A stretch of DNA of 64,000 nt from the NCBI RefSeq assembly GCF_032854445.1, contig NC_088302.1, positions 34,815,979 to 34,879,978 on the forward strand, read 5' to 3'. Below, piece after piece: positions 34,430-47,099 of this stretch. Within the stretch, counting starts at the first letter, position 1, and each line of letters starts with the position of its first letter. This DNA is from Liolophura sinensis (Eukaryota; Mollusca; Polyplacophora; Chitonida; Chitonidae). The translations under genes were made by a program, and so were the position numbers. The notes below the pieces were generated by a model. It made no database searches. It was not told the origin of the DNA and was given only the letters and a program-made list of their open reading frames with translations.

Positions 34430-35060
34430 TCTTTCATAGTCATGTTTTTCGCAGGCATATATGGTCCTTTTCAAAGTCATGTGACCTTTTCACAGTCATT
34501 ATATATTTTCTTTGTTGTTCATGAATATTTCATAGTCTTTCATGAACCTACTCGTATTCATAATGGACCTTTTCATACTCATACTGTACCATTTCATAGT
34601 CATATATGTACCTTTTCATAGTCATTTGGATCCTCTTCATAGACTCGTTTGGAGCTTTTCATAGTCCTGTATGGATCTTTTTAAAGTCATATATGACCTA
34701 TTCATAGTCAGATTTTTACAGTCATGTATGACCTATTCATAGTCAGCTTTTCATAGTTATATATGACCTATTCAGTCATCTTTTCATAGTCATATATGAC
34801 CTATTCATAGTAATCTTTTCATAGTCATATATGACTTATTCATAGTAATATTTTCATAGGCATATATGACCTATTCATAGTCAGCTTTTCATAGTTATAT
34901 ATGACCTATTCAGTCATCTTTTCATAGTCATATATGACCTATTCATAGTCAGCTTTTCATAGTCATATATGACCTATTCATAGTCAGCTTTTCATAGGCA
35001 TATATGACCTATTCATAGTCAGCTTTTCATAGGCATATTTCAAGGTCTTACGTGTGTACC
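34430..35060 (+). repeat. 35-bp minisatellite (TTTTCATAGTCATATATGACC)
   Basis: About 18 degenerate units of about 35 bp built on CTTTTCATAGTCATATATGA then CCTATTCATAGTCAG. Each good unit holds the perfect 12-bp palindrome GTCATATATGAC. The array begins within about 25 bases of the ANKRD50 donor site. Confidence 0.95.
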
Positions 35061-35387
35061 ATTTCATGATAGCTATACAGACTTTTCATAGTCACATGAA
35101 AGCCATATGCATTCATATATTTACAGACTTTGCTGTTAGTAAAAGAGTTATATGAGACATGTACATGTATGTACGAGGTGACTAATGTCTGTCACCAGTT
35201 ACTGTTTTAATCCATGTCAGAAGACCTCACTTATATATGGACACCTGTTATGGGCTGCCTGTTATTACATCCCAATGATATGTGTTTTCACCAGACTAAT
35301 AAAGCATAACATGGAGTGCAATTTTTCTCAAGGTCTTTGTTATTGTCTTTGTGTGGCAAACAACTTGTTACAATCACTATTAGATTT

Positions 35388-35540
35388 CTGCATAGGTTAT
35401 CCCATGTCAAGTGCATAGGTTATCTCATGTTTCTGCATAGGTTATCACATGCATTTGCCAAGCTTATACCACACTGTTACATAGGTTACTAATGTCTTAT
35501 GTTTTTGCATTGTTTATCCAATGCTTTTTGCATAGGTTAT
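35388..35540 (+). repeat. TGCATAGGTTAT short tandem repeat
   Basis: Irregular repeats of TGCATAGGTTATC followed by .CATGT, five or six copies with decay toward the right. Confidence 0.8.
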
Positions 35541-35673
35541 TCCATTCTCAACATGATTCAAGAGATTGATGATTCAGTACCCACAGCCTTCCTCTCAGAT
35601 AACATCATACTGTATTCTGTAATTAACATCAGATGTTAACGAAAATATTTACATATGTGTATATATACCATTT

Positions 35674-35702
35674 AGAGAGAGAGAGAGATAGAGAGAGAGA
35701 GC
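35674..35702 (+). repeat. GA microsatellite
   Basis: (GA)n interrupted by one ATAG. Confidence 0.9.
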
Positions 35703-35709
35703 AAGGATG

Positions 35710-37460
35710 CATGTTCCGAACACACCATAACAGATAGATAGGCCTGACCATGACAGTTGATTGCAGTCTGTACCTTGGGGTTTACAGCTACATAGACAGT
35801 TACAGCTGTTGCCCTTACCACACAGCAGTGTAGACCAACTACAAATGAATCCCACATAATAAATCTGGCCTGTGGACAGCTGGAAATGTCCACACTGAGT
35901 GAACCTTAGCTAATGTTCTTCATTATAAAACCTGGCCCTGTACTTGGCTGTTGCTACGTGCAAGTATGGGGGATTTGTACTGTTTAACGATTCATAATGG
36001 CAAGAGGGTTTAATTTTTATCTCCTAGTAACCTATAAATAACATGTGTATATGTCTGAAAGATTTAAAGTAGTTATTGCAGTGAGAACATTCTAAGAACA
36101 GAGTACTGAAAAGCATGAAGCTAAAACGTTCTTTTTGGTTCAGATATTGTTCATAAATTAAGTCCGGAGTGCTATTCTGCATTTGTATACTGTAATCTTC
36201 AACCATTTCAACCTCTAAAGCACTTTCAAACAGTGGAGTTTATGTAGACAGTTATTATGAAAATGTCACTAAAATGATTTATTTGTGTCACCTAAGATGC
36301 TAGTTTCATAATCAGCAAATTGTTTCTATGTGCCCTATAGTTCTGTCAGAATGTTTCAAAATTATGGTTGCAGAGGGTGTTGAAAAGGTTGCATAATTAG
36401 TGTTCATAAAAAAAAACACTTGTAGCAATATTTTAATTTGGACAGTGGGAGGAATGAAGAAAATTGAAATGTGATTTAGCATGTACATGTACAAGCCAAA
36501 TTGCACATATTTAATAGCTGGCAATATTTTATGGCCTATTTCATACTGAGCACTGGTGTTTATTGGAAGAAGTCAGTAACTCCAGAATAAGTTGTTGTTT
36601 TGTCCTTTGGTAAAGATCACATTCCAGTTTGACTCATGACTGAGTTTTCTTAATTTTTTTGTTTATTTCCCATATGATACAGACACTTTTTCTTTGCAAT
36701 GAAACACATGCCTTTTCAACTTTTTTTAATGAGGTCTGTTAATGAAGTCTGTTAGTTACTTTACAAAATAATTGTGTTATGTAGATTTTATCAGAGTGAT
36801 TAATAAGCCAAAGGAATGTTAATCAGCAGTTCAGCTACCTCACTATAGTCTATAGGGTAACTTTGACATATATCTAAGAGCAGATGAGTTATTATTATTG
36901 ACCTACTGTAATCATCTATTAATCTTAGGATTAATTATTTCTTATTAGCTGAGTGTAATCTGGTAAATTTAGTTTCTTTGTGTTTCCAGGGTTGTAACAC
37001 ATCTGCCGGAAGATATTTATTTGTATATTTATGTATGTAACTTTCTTTTGGTGATCCTGCAGGAATATTTACCAATACGAGTCACATTTTGTGAAATTTT
37101 AAACATTTTTACCGTTCATTATTCATATAGGGGCCTAACCTTTTATTACCAGTTACTCTGGGATGACATGTATATGAGTAAATTGTATATATACTTAAGC
37201 TTTTGAAGCTATTTATAAATTTCACATTCATGCCAAGCTAGTAAGGTATATAAATATTTAACAGTTTGAATTAGAAATGTAACACTGAAACGCTTGCATT
37301 GACACAAGCAGGAAATGTAGAATGAGCTCATTATTGGAATGCTGGAAAGAAAGAAGGGGAAAAAAATAGACACTGTTCATGGCATGTGATCTAAGGCAGC
37401 TCTATGAAGGAGCTGGTGATAATTTATTCATTCCACAGCCTTCGTAATCCAAGTTACTCG
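35710..37460. other. ANKRD50 intron, nothing recognised
   Basis: AT-rich intronic sequence without open ankyrin-like frames, RNA genes or clear repeats. Confidence 0.5.
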
Positions 37461-37469
37461 ATACATCAT

Positions 37470-37900
37470 TTACTGTGATCAGGTGATCGCCGAGAGCAGT
37501 GCATATCCTGAGCTGTTTCGTGTTAAGTCATGTACTGTCGCTTTCTCCGGATGAGGCCATCGCACGGCTGAGGCCTCATGAATATTCATGAACCAAGCTG
37601 TTGACATGGCTGCAGCCATATCACGCGTTGCATTGTCCATTGGAACAGCAGCTAGATTATGTAGCTGCATGCATGCACAGTCCGTACATCAGTGCTAGCT
37701 GCTTCCCTGGCCCCTTCTCTGCAAGGATCATGTGTTTTCTCTGTCTTTGAAAAGCAGACAAGACCTCAGCCAGCCTGTCGTTTTCCTCGATCTGTTGAAG
37801 CACAGCCAGCGCTGTGTTTCTCTGCATCATGTGAAGCTCTCTCTCAAAGACAAGCTGTATTGATTTGGAACAGGCCAGATCAAATGAGTGTGAAATTCCA
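37470..37900. promoter_or_regulatory. GC-richer intronic island, candidate enhancer
   Basis: Composition is clearly less AT-rich than the flanking intron. Contains the perfect 16-bp palindrome TCATGAATATTCATGA (37576-37591), similar to paired POU half-sites, plus GATCAGGTGATC and GCTGCATGCATGCAC. Short frames here show no recognisable protein. Regulatory function is inference. Confidence 0.3.
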
Positions 37901-38284
37901 GCCTCCCTTGTGTACCCAGGCCAATATTTGTATTTTACTTGCTTTGCCTAAAGAATCTGCTATTTTGCTTGACATACCTTAATAAATTACAAATGTCTTT
38001 GAGAACAGAACTTTGATCATTGTTGTCCCTGAAAACCCCAGTGTACATACGACCCTGTTGCTTGCAATGCTGTCTGCAGATTATGAATAAAAGAATAGTT
38101 ATACTTATATATAACTGCTCTCCCTTTCTGTTTAAAGCCTTCTTAATATTAACCAAAATTGATTTTAAATACATCACAACATTGACACCCATGAGGAGTG
38201 TGAAATTTGCTTGTACTTGCTTGTACATGTATGTATATTATAACTTAATTATAGTTCAAATGAAATTTGCTTGATACTTATATT

Positions 38285-38402
38285 TATTAATTTTTTTTAT
38301 TTATTTGATTGGTGTTTTCTGCCTTATTTTTCTGAGAATACTTATACGACAGCTGCTAACTTGTACAACAACTGCTAGCATTATGGTCCGAAGAAACTGG
38401 GC
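38285..38402 (-). mobile_element. worn SINE family B 3' end
   Basis: Minus-strand remnant: ATTTGATTGGTGTTTT at the tail and a TTATACGACAGC / GCTAGCATTATGGT block, heavily mutated, with a short internal duplication (CTTATACGAC / CTTGTACAAC). Confidence 0.65.
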
Positions 38403-38409
38403 ATAATTT

Positions 38410-39945
38410 TTGCACTGCTGGTATGTAAACTGCATCAAATTTTTTGGGCAGTGTGGATATAAGTAAAGACTTGCTTATTCACAGTAGAAAGAAACCATGA
38501 GTAGAGGGAAGAAAATATTTACTCAATGATTTCTCCATGAAAATTGATTTAAAGGAGTCTGCAGTAGCCACTCTGGGAAGATCAAAGAAGGCTAATGACT
38601 GTCTCTCAGAAGGCACTAGATCAGACCTAATTTATGAAGAGAATTGAAGTATAAACACTATCTGATTGATGGAAGTTAAAATTTGGACCATAAACATGGA
38701 GGCTATAGACATTAAGACAGACCAGGGGAGCTGTAGTCAGCTTTTGAGCTTTGATGCTCAACACCCCTTCCTGTGTTTAGTCCAGATCATCACCCAATTA
38801 GGACCACTCCTTGTCAGTGACAGGGCACTTGTGACTTCTGGGTGGGCTCTGTGCCCCTTGACACAGTTGGGTGCTTGTTGACCCAGTTGGGTACAAGTAT
38901 GAGATGTTAAGTCAAGTCGCCCTACCCAGATTCCCCAATCTTTTCCAATTTTGAAAAGTATTTTAATATATAAAATTAATCAAATGGTTACCCCACCCAA
39001 AAAGAATTCCATTCAGACTGTGAAAATGCTTACTGAGGGGTAAGAAGCCACAGGAATGGCAGACGTTGTAAAGACTGATATGCATGGTTTTTATAATCCC
39101 AGAACTCTTCCACCAGTTATAATGCAGCAGTCATGCTTAATTTATGTTATTTTATGTAATTTGAATCAAAACTGTGTCTTTCACTGCATCCAGCAGATAT
39201 GTCAGAAACCTGGCAAAGAAATGAATATTCTTGTGTAAGGTGCTAAACACTCAAGAAAATAAATACATAAATAATTGATGGTAATCTAGATTGATGTGGT
39301 TCAGTTACTGTGTCTAGGAGCCTAACAAACATACATACATAATTATGTTGTTTTGTAAAGGAAGCTAGAATATCCAAGAGATCGCAATGTCCCTAAAAGC
39401 TGTAAAATCTCTTGTATAAATTGCAAATATTGCAAAACACTCTAGAAAGTAACAAAGCTTGAACACAATAAAATTGGTTAATGAATGTGACCATATATAG
39501 CTCAAACAGGTGTTTCTGATATTGCCCTTGAAATGTCGTTTTATGCATGGTATTAATGTGAGTCAAAATAAATGCAGACGTTCATGTCCTGATGCAGAAT
39601 ACCTTACAAAAAGAGTTCCATAGCTGAAGTTTTGGTAATTGAGCCATATCTTTTTGTTATCAGGGACATAATTGCAATATCAGTGTTTCCATAGAAATTT
39701 AATATAAGCCCAGATGCTTTTTTAACAAGAAAATGACACTAACCTCTATTTATGTCAAGTTCCCATCAGCCACCTGCCTGGTCACATGACAAAGCAACCA
39801 TCTTTTATGTGCCTTTTGTGTCCCTCACCTGTGTACATATGAATGTAAAGTCTGAAATAGAAAGATAACGTGAATCGTTTGATGATAAAGATCATTGATG
39901 TACTTCTGAGATGTAAATCACACACATCATGGGTTTTTTCATGTA
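38410..39945. other. ANKRD50 intron, nothing recognised
   Basis: AT-rich, no coding signal. A small repeat ACACAGTTGGGT / GACCCAGTTGGGT occurs near 38860-38892. Confidence 0.5.
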
Positions 39946-39950
39946 TTAAA

Positions 39951-40640
39951 AATCTGTGACTAATGTGCTATCTAGTTTTGTATGATTTGGCAGGTGGATT
40001 AGCTGGTTAGCACTAGATCATTAAAACACCATAGTCATTTGGCTTTTTGCTTTCTAGTCTTGTGGATTTTTCCACTAGTGGAATCTGTGACTAATGTGCT
40101 ATCTAGTTTTGTATGATTTGGTAGATGGATTAGCTGGTTAGCACTAGACCATTAAAACACCATAGTCATTTGGCTTTTTGCTTTCTAGTCTTGTGGATTT
40201 TTCCACTAGTGGATTCTGTGACTAATGTGCTATCTAGTTTTGTATGATTTGTTAGGTGGATTAGCTGGTTAGCACTAGATCATTAAAACACCACAGTCAT
40301 TTGGCTTTTTGCTTTCTAGTCTTGTGGATTTTTCCACTAGTGGAATCTGTGACTAATGTGCTATCTAGTTTTGTATGATTTGGTAGCTGGATTAGCTGGT
40401 TAGCACTAGACCATTAAAACACCATAGTCATTGGGCTTTTTGCTTTCTAGTCTTATGGATTTTTCCACTAGTGGAATCTGTGACTAATGTGCTATCTAGT
40501 TTTGTATGATTTGGTAGCTGGATTAGCTGGTTAGCACTTGATCATTAAAACACCATAGTCATTTGGCTTTTTGCTTTCTAGTTTTGTGGTTTTTCCCATA
40601 AGTGGAATCTGTGACTAATCCAGTTTTTTGTATGGTTTGG
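39951..40640 (+). repeat. 131-bp tandem repeat, ~5.3 units
   Basis: Units start at 39951, 40082, 40213, 40344, 40475 and 40606 (partial), an exact 131-bp period with few differences. Each unit runs AATCTGTGACTAATGTGCTA ... GGATTAGCTGGTTAGCACTA ... CATAGTCATTTGGCTTTTTG ... TTTTTCCACTAGTGG. The segment GATTAGCTGGTTAGCACTAG resembles the A-box region of SINE family B (GCTCAGTTGGTTAGCGCGCTAG). Confidence 0.98.
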
Positions 40641-41452
40641 TAGCTGGGTTATTATTGTTGATTACCATATGTAAATGTAATACTGTGTGAAGGGCAAAAA
40701 CATACTTTCAGCAACATATTCCAACACAGAGACATGTACATATGCAGCCAAAATCTGTCACACAAAGCACGTTGAAGGGCATACCAGTGTATCTGCTTCT
40801 TATCAAAAGCCATTAATGGGACAGATAATATTCATTTATGTTTTGATTTTATCTGTATATGAATCCATCCATAAACCTGACAATTGTCACATGGACAAAA
40901 ACTCCTGGACAACAGCGCCAATCTTCAAGAAAATAAAGGAATAAATAGTTAGCAATAAGCCGGAAATATTCTTGTATTTATAACCATTGCATCAGAAAGA
41001 AAAAGATTCTTTAAGGGCAAGAAAAGATAAGCATCTTTTATGAATATGTAAAATAGAGTTACATAGATTTCATGTAAATCAACTTGTTGAATGCATTTTT
41101 TTAAGCAAACGTTTACAGGCATGCATACAGTGCTCAAACACTCAAATTCTGAAAATAATTGCTGTTAAAAGTATTTTGTATTGAAATCTGAAAAGTTCAA
41201 TGCTCTCCAATATGTATTTTTTCTAGGAAAGTAAGAAACTTCTTGGCACCATGAAAACTTAAGCATTTACATATACATATTTGCAGGTGTAGTCTTTCAT
41301 ACTTTTTTTTTCTTGTTTAAAAAGCAAGCTTAACATTGCATGCATGATTATTCTGGATAATTTTATGTCAAATTAAAATCAGTTGCTGTTAAAATTAAAA
41401 TTAAAATATTCATACTTGAATCTTGTGGTAAGTACTCTGAATTTGTTAAGGG

Positions 41453-41499
41453 GAGGATTGGGGGTGGGGTGGGGGGGGGGGGGGTGGTGGTGGTGGTGA
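41453..41499 (+). repeat. G-run / GGT repeat, quadruplex-prone
   Basis: Several G-tracts including one of about 15 G, followed by (GGT)n. It meets the usual G-quadruplex pattern and is the non-template strand for ANKRD50. Confidence 0.85.
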
Positions 41500-41685
41500 A
41501 AGGCGCAAACAACACATGTACTAAATTAATTATTCATACAAATACACAAACCTACTTTCGGTCATGATAATTGCTCACATAAAAAGAAGACACAGTGTAA
41601 TTATCCAAGCGACACATTTCTAGTTTATGGTATTTAGGTGAATGTGGGTTGTGTTGAATTATGATGTTAAATAGCTCAGCTGTAC

Positions 41686-41766
41686 TATTGTTAGCACTAG
41701 ACCATTAAAGCACCATAGTCATTTGGCTTTTTGCTTTCCATTCATGTGGCTTTTTCCACTAGTGGC
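41686..41766 (+). repeat. isolated partial copy of the 131-bp unit
   Basis: Matches the right half of the tandem unit (TTAGCACTAGACCATTAAAG to TTTTTCCACTAGTGGC) about 1.05 kb beyond the array. Confidence 0.9.
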
Positions 41767-41769
41767 TAA

Positions 41770-44250
41770 AGTCATATGTCAGGTAGATGTTTAGGATAAC
41801 AAGATTTATACCTGTAGTAATTTGTTGTCTTTATAGACAGCTGTTTGCCTTGCATTTACAGGTGCACTGAACATTTGTGTGTTTAAGTACCATACCGTTG
41901 AGCTTGACTACATTCTTTATTCTATTGTAAAATGCGGACATGGTTCACTGATTCACATGGCTGTTTGTCACACTGGCCCTATTTTTTTTTCTTCTTCATG
42001 TGTGTTTAAAATTAAACTTGGTAGTTATAGAAAGGCCCGATTATTTTAATTAACTAAACTGTAGCAGTAATTAGTCCTGCTTGTAATTGTAATTCTTCTT
42101 TGTTGAAAGTTACCGGTTGAACTATTATCACAAACTACAGGTAGATCTAAATTTTTCACATGTTTGTCTTAAAAATGCAACTGCCAAACTATGACGAAGG
42201 ACGTAATAACATCTTCCCAGATGTATTCATTAGGAATGCAATGTAGTGTCACTTACATTGTACGCTCTTATATATCGACAGAGTAATTGGTTTAAGTGAC
42301 ATAAGGAAGTATTCATTCACATGATCATGTGCAGATATCAGTACGATCCAGCTGTCTGCTGCCAATATTTAATCAAAACATAAAGGTTAATTAATTCCAA
42401 ATACTGACTCAGTTTTAACAATATAGTACATTCATGCATATACAGCGTAAATAAGGCTTTCGTCTACTGGACAGAATAAAATGTACGACTTCACTGTAGC
42501 GCACATTTAATGATCAGTGTAGTGTTGATGAAACGCATAAATTAAAGAATTAATTAGGAAGGAAGTTAAATGGAATGCTATTTTTAGCTCTAACAATCAC
42601 TATCGTAGAGAAGATAATACATTTATTGACAATTGTTGTATAATGTTTATTTTCTCAGTCAGAATCCATGAAACTGACCCTCATTATATTTTACAGTATG
42701 GTATTAATTAGCAATGAAATATAAAATAAACAGATTATTTACAAACACAAAGGCTTCAGTATAACTAGGAACAATATAACTAGTTTCCGACTGTCACATT
42801 AAATATGTTTGGTAAAATAAATCTCTGTGTTAGTAAGCCATATACAGCAGCCATATTGGTACATGTTAACTGTTGGCACTGGATGTGATCTCTGTAGTCT
42901 CGGTGGTTAAATGAGCGTGTGTCAAGGATGGGTATATTTAGCCAGTTGTAATTGAAAGTTCTGGGAGATGGGCAAGACTGAAGTTGTGGGTGAGGACATG
43001 TGGCGTTCATTTCCTGTAATCCTGATGTATAAACCTTTCACTCAAAATGAGGCAATGGTGAACTCCTGTTGATTTCCTGACCCCTGCGACCTCCACATCC
43101 TGACCAATCATCAAACATCCTCTTCCTGCCCACTTGGGCTATTTAGGCATAGTGTATTCTTATTTTTTAAATCAAAAAATTCAAGAAAAAAGACAATAGT
43201 AGAGGCAAATAAAGGTTTTAAAATATTGTTTTTACTGCAGAAACTCATATTATTCTATTAGCATACTATTCTACAGGGATATGTTATCTAATTTTCAAAC
43301 AAACCTGGATCAAATACAAGAGGGATTTGTTTCATTAATAATTGATAGAATTTCCCTGATATAAAAGCACTGTATATCTGTTGATGTATGTTTACAGCAT
43401 TGCCAGAAGTGTTCTTTTTTATTGTTTACTATTCTCAAGATATCAGGATTATGAACACAGCTTGGCTTATATACATGTGGTTGTCACATGCTATGGGTGA
43501 TGCTTAGCACAGCTCTGTCCAACAAGTGGTTTGACTAAGTACTTCAGTCTGTTTTAAAATAAACACTTCATATCATATCCAGAATGTCTGAGAGCTGGCA
43601 AGTCGAAAGCACAATGATGTTTACTAGAGAGATTTTATGCCTAGTGGTAGTTGTAAGCACTGAACAATTCTTCATGATACCATGCGTGACCCAAGATGTC
43701 ATGATAATAGTGAAGTTGGTGCTCCATTTAGACCGGGAGTTCTGGTGTGAAAATAGGGAGTGACAGGCCACAATGACAGGCGTGCTGCTCGACTGTAAGA
43801 ATATAATACAGAGGATCTCATCAGTAAAGCATGAAGTGAAAAGAATAGGGGAAAGCTTTCTTCTTTCTCGATTTTGAGAAGATATTCATCTTGGTGACGA
43901 AGGAATTTTGTAGGATAGGAGACGAAAATGTTTTCACCGGTCATAACACATAGAGAAAGTTTGATAATAGCTAGGCTTTTTCTGAACACATTAAGCACAA
44001 GTGAATGCTACAAATGACTGGTTGATAACAAATAGCTTAAACGTTTGGTGGTTATTGCTGTCAGGCACTGATCTCCATAACCAGAACCTCAGGAATCATG
44101 ACAAAAAGTTAAGCATCCAAAAAAGACATTTTGTCATTTGGTGGCAATTTATATTCTCATTTTAAACGGTTGAAGTACTTTTACTTTTAAGATATAAAAA
44201 CACGTTGTCTCCATTTCGAGTTGCATGGATATGGTTGTCTTCCTTTAAAA
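41770..44250. other. ANKRD50 intron, nothing recognised
   Basis: AT-rich. Open frames near 42780-43010 and 43568-43998 show no recognisable domain. Confidence 0.5.
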
Positions 44251-44254
44251 TGGT

Positions 44255-44600
44255 AATCGCTTTGGTGGCCTAATGGTTAGAGTGTCCAGTTCGAAGTTGG
44301 GAGATATGGGATCAAATCTGGGTTGGGTCATACTAAATATGTTCAAAATGGAGCTTTTTGCTGCCTCGCATGACATTCAGCACTGACAGCTTAGAGCAAG
44401 GAAAGAGGACTGTTTGGCTCAGTGTCTGTGTAATTTAACTGGGTGAGGTATCATATCTGGTGTTTCGGCATGATACTTCAGTGGCGGCAGTACTTTGGTG
44501 TCATAGACTCACATTGCCGCAAGAAGACACAATATATGTGCGCACACCTGATGACTCTTTGTCGCCATATGACAAGCATACATACATACATACATACATC
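44255..44600 (+). mobile_element. SINE family A plus (CATA)n tail
   Basis: Collinear with 15416-15765: head CGCTTTGGTGGCCTAATGGT TAGAGTGTCC, body TTGCTGCCTCGCATGACATT, tail CGCAAGAAGACACAATATAT and CGCCATATGAC, ending in a (CATA)n run at about 44577-44600. The final GAAAAATTGTT segment is missing. Confidence 0.85.
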
Positions 44601-44609
44601 CTTTGTAGA

Positions 44610-46540
44610 GCATATATTGAGAGTGGTAAATAAGGTATTTCCATTGCCAGAAAGAAGTACTTACCTTCAAGAATTGAGTTAGGGTTGTGCAAGTGGTGTG
44701 GAGGGGTGTGAATTTATGTAGGAGAATATAAAAACAGAAAAATATGCCGCTTTATTAGTTGTAATTTAAAACATTTAATTCTTTTGGATGGATATACAAA
44801 GATACAAAGGAATCAGTAGACAGCTCTTGTGATTTCCTATTTCTTTCAAAATCCCTCTTTAGGCTCACATACATACATGTATATGCTAATGGTATATAGT
44901 GAGAGTATGTTTTGAAGAAATTAAACACATATAGTTATTGACATTCCGAACTTGTATAAGCCCAAGGATATCCAATTCCAAGTGATGAAAATGGCCGATG
45001 AAAACCTGTGGAACTGTTCTCATTCATTCTGACCATAATACTGTATGATTGTCAGAAAGGTTGACGGCTTTCTTGACCTTCAAACAGAGAATGGCTTATT
45101 ATGCTATTATTCATGGAAAATGCTGCATGTTGGAATAACATTTCCATTGCAATGATTAGTTGGGAGGATTTAATTCTGAAGAAATTGTAATTGAAGCTCG
45201 GTTGTTCAGGATGTTGTGGTCAGAGCTGCCGTTTTTCCTTTTCTCCTTTTTTCATCACTTTACGTTCAAAGGCCTTGGAATAACACTTCAGGCTAATTGG
45301 AGCACCTAATACTGCAAAGTGTTTCAATTACAAAGCTCAGCTTGTTGCCATAGCAATGCCTCAAATTAGTTTATCCCAGTTTGATTGGTTGGTTTGTAAG
45401 GGTTTTTCAGTTTGGGAATCTAGATGTAAATTTAATGGCTTTGCTTTGAGAGAAAAAAAAAATAATTATTTTTGGTCAGTGTAAAGTTTCTGGAAACCAC
45501 AGTAACAGAAGAATGCTTTGGAAGTGAAAAAAAAGACATCGGTCAATTTAGAGCTGTGTATAAAGGCCTAGTTGTTCCATACCAACTGGAGATGAACATG
45601 TTTTATTTAGGATTTTGACGGCTTTGAAAAAAACTCAACTGCTCAAGTATTAGTGGAAGAAAAGAAGTCCCAACGGATAAAGCAGCTTTCCCAATGGTTG
45701 CAGAAACTCTCCAGGGGTGAATATCGTTTTACTGCAACTGATATAGGCTGCAGCTACATAGCTGACTTGACATTTGGCAAATGGCACATTTCATACCCTG
45801 AGATAACTTTTTTGGAAATTTATGCATGTTTGACAATTTTTGCTTGAAATGAATTCCACTGCACTACTGGTACTGAAGATATGGCAAGCCAGAACCACAG
45901 TTATAAAGAGCTCCTTGTTTCGTTTTCAGCATAACCATGCCAAGTATCTACAAAACAGCATGGGGCGTTCTCTAGTGTTAATTAGATACTGGATCCTTTT
46001 TGAGTAAATACTAGATAGAGTGGAACTGGAAGTGGGCAGCAGGGGTTGACAAATTCTCACCACTTGACCCTAGGGGTAGGAGTCCATTAGATATGACACA
46101 GCCCTCAAGTATGCCACCCCACTGTAAAAGAACCAGTGCTTATGTTTCCAGACTTGTAGAGCTGCACAGGGATCAAGAACTGATACTTTTTCCACATTCC
46201 TTTGTGGAGGGAAGTCTGAAGTCATTGAAGATAGAGTGATTCTTGTGGTGTGTCATTTTGCTGTTAGTGACAGCCACTGTATGACTGAAGTTCCATCCAC
46301 TCCCACTTGAAGATAAAACCCCTGTGTATTCCCAGATGTTATTTCTCATCATACCCCATATAGATGGCTTCTGTTGCTGTGGAGACAATCTGGTTAGGTA
46401 ACTTGACTTGTCTTTCATCACTGACTAGACCACAGTGATATTTGAGCCTTTGCCTCAAGACACAAAAGAGCTCTGATGGTTGGTTCACTGCTGCCATCAG
46501 CAAGTTTTTTTGTTTTTTTTTGGACTTGTGTCACTGATAC
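44610..46540. other. ANKRD50 intron, nothing recognised
   Basis: No exon-like frame with domain similarity and no clear repeat. Confidence 0.5.
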
Positions 46541-46564
46541 AGACATGTCTCTGTCAAACCATTT

Positions 46565-46935
46565 TAGTGCAAGGCACTTTATTTTAGTACAAGACACTTC
46601 ATGTTATGACAAGACACTATATTTGAGAATATAATTAACACACTTCATTGGGGAAGACAAGACACTTGATTTGGGGAGACATTTTATGTGTCAAAACGGC
46701 CATCAACCATGATGGTCAGTCTGGGTTGATCATCGCAAGGCCGATTCCGAAAATGATGTTTAACACTACCAAAGAACTAAGAAAGTATATAAAGTATGAA
46801 TACAGAATGGAATAAGTTGATTTTGTGAGACAAGACACTTTATTTGGGAATATAATTAAAAGGCTTTATTGGAGGGAAAACAAAGCACTATTTGAGATGG
46901 AAAATGCTGTTTTTCTGTAACAAGACACAGTATGT
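46565..46935 (+). repeat. degenerate ACAAGACACTT repeat
   Basis: ACAAGACACTT/AT.T followed by TTGGGGA or TTGAGA recurs about nine times with irregular spacing, some with ATATAATTAA inserted. An old decayed tandem array. Confidence 0.65.
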
Positions 46936-47099
46936 ATGTGACATCATACACATTATCCACTCTGTCAGAAGCTCTAATGAGCTGTGTTCTTTATTTTCTT
47001 TTACATGTATTATGAAATATTCAAAGAGCAGAGAGATGACATTTCTTTCTTTTAGCTGATCCGAGCTGTTTTATGGTGTAAAACAGTATGAACTTGATC

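Noticed and set aside
34430-35540. CRISPR-like regular repeats
   Set aside because: Units are contiguous or degenerate with no unique spacers, and the genome is eukaryotic; these are minisatellites.
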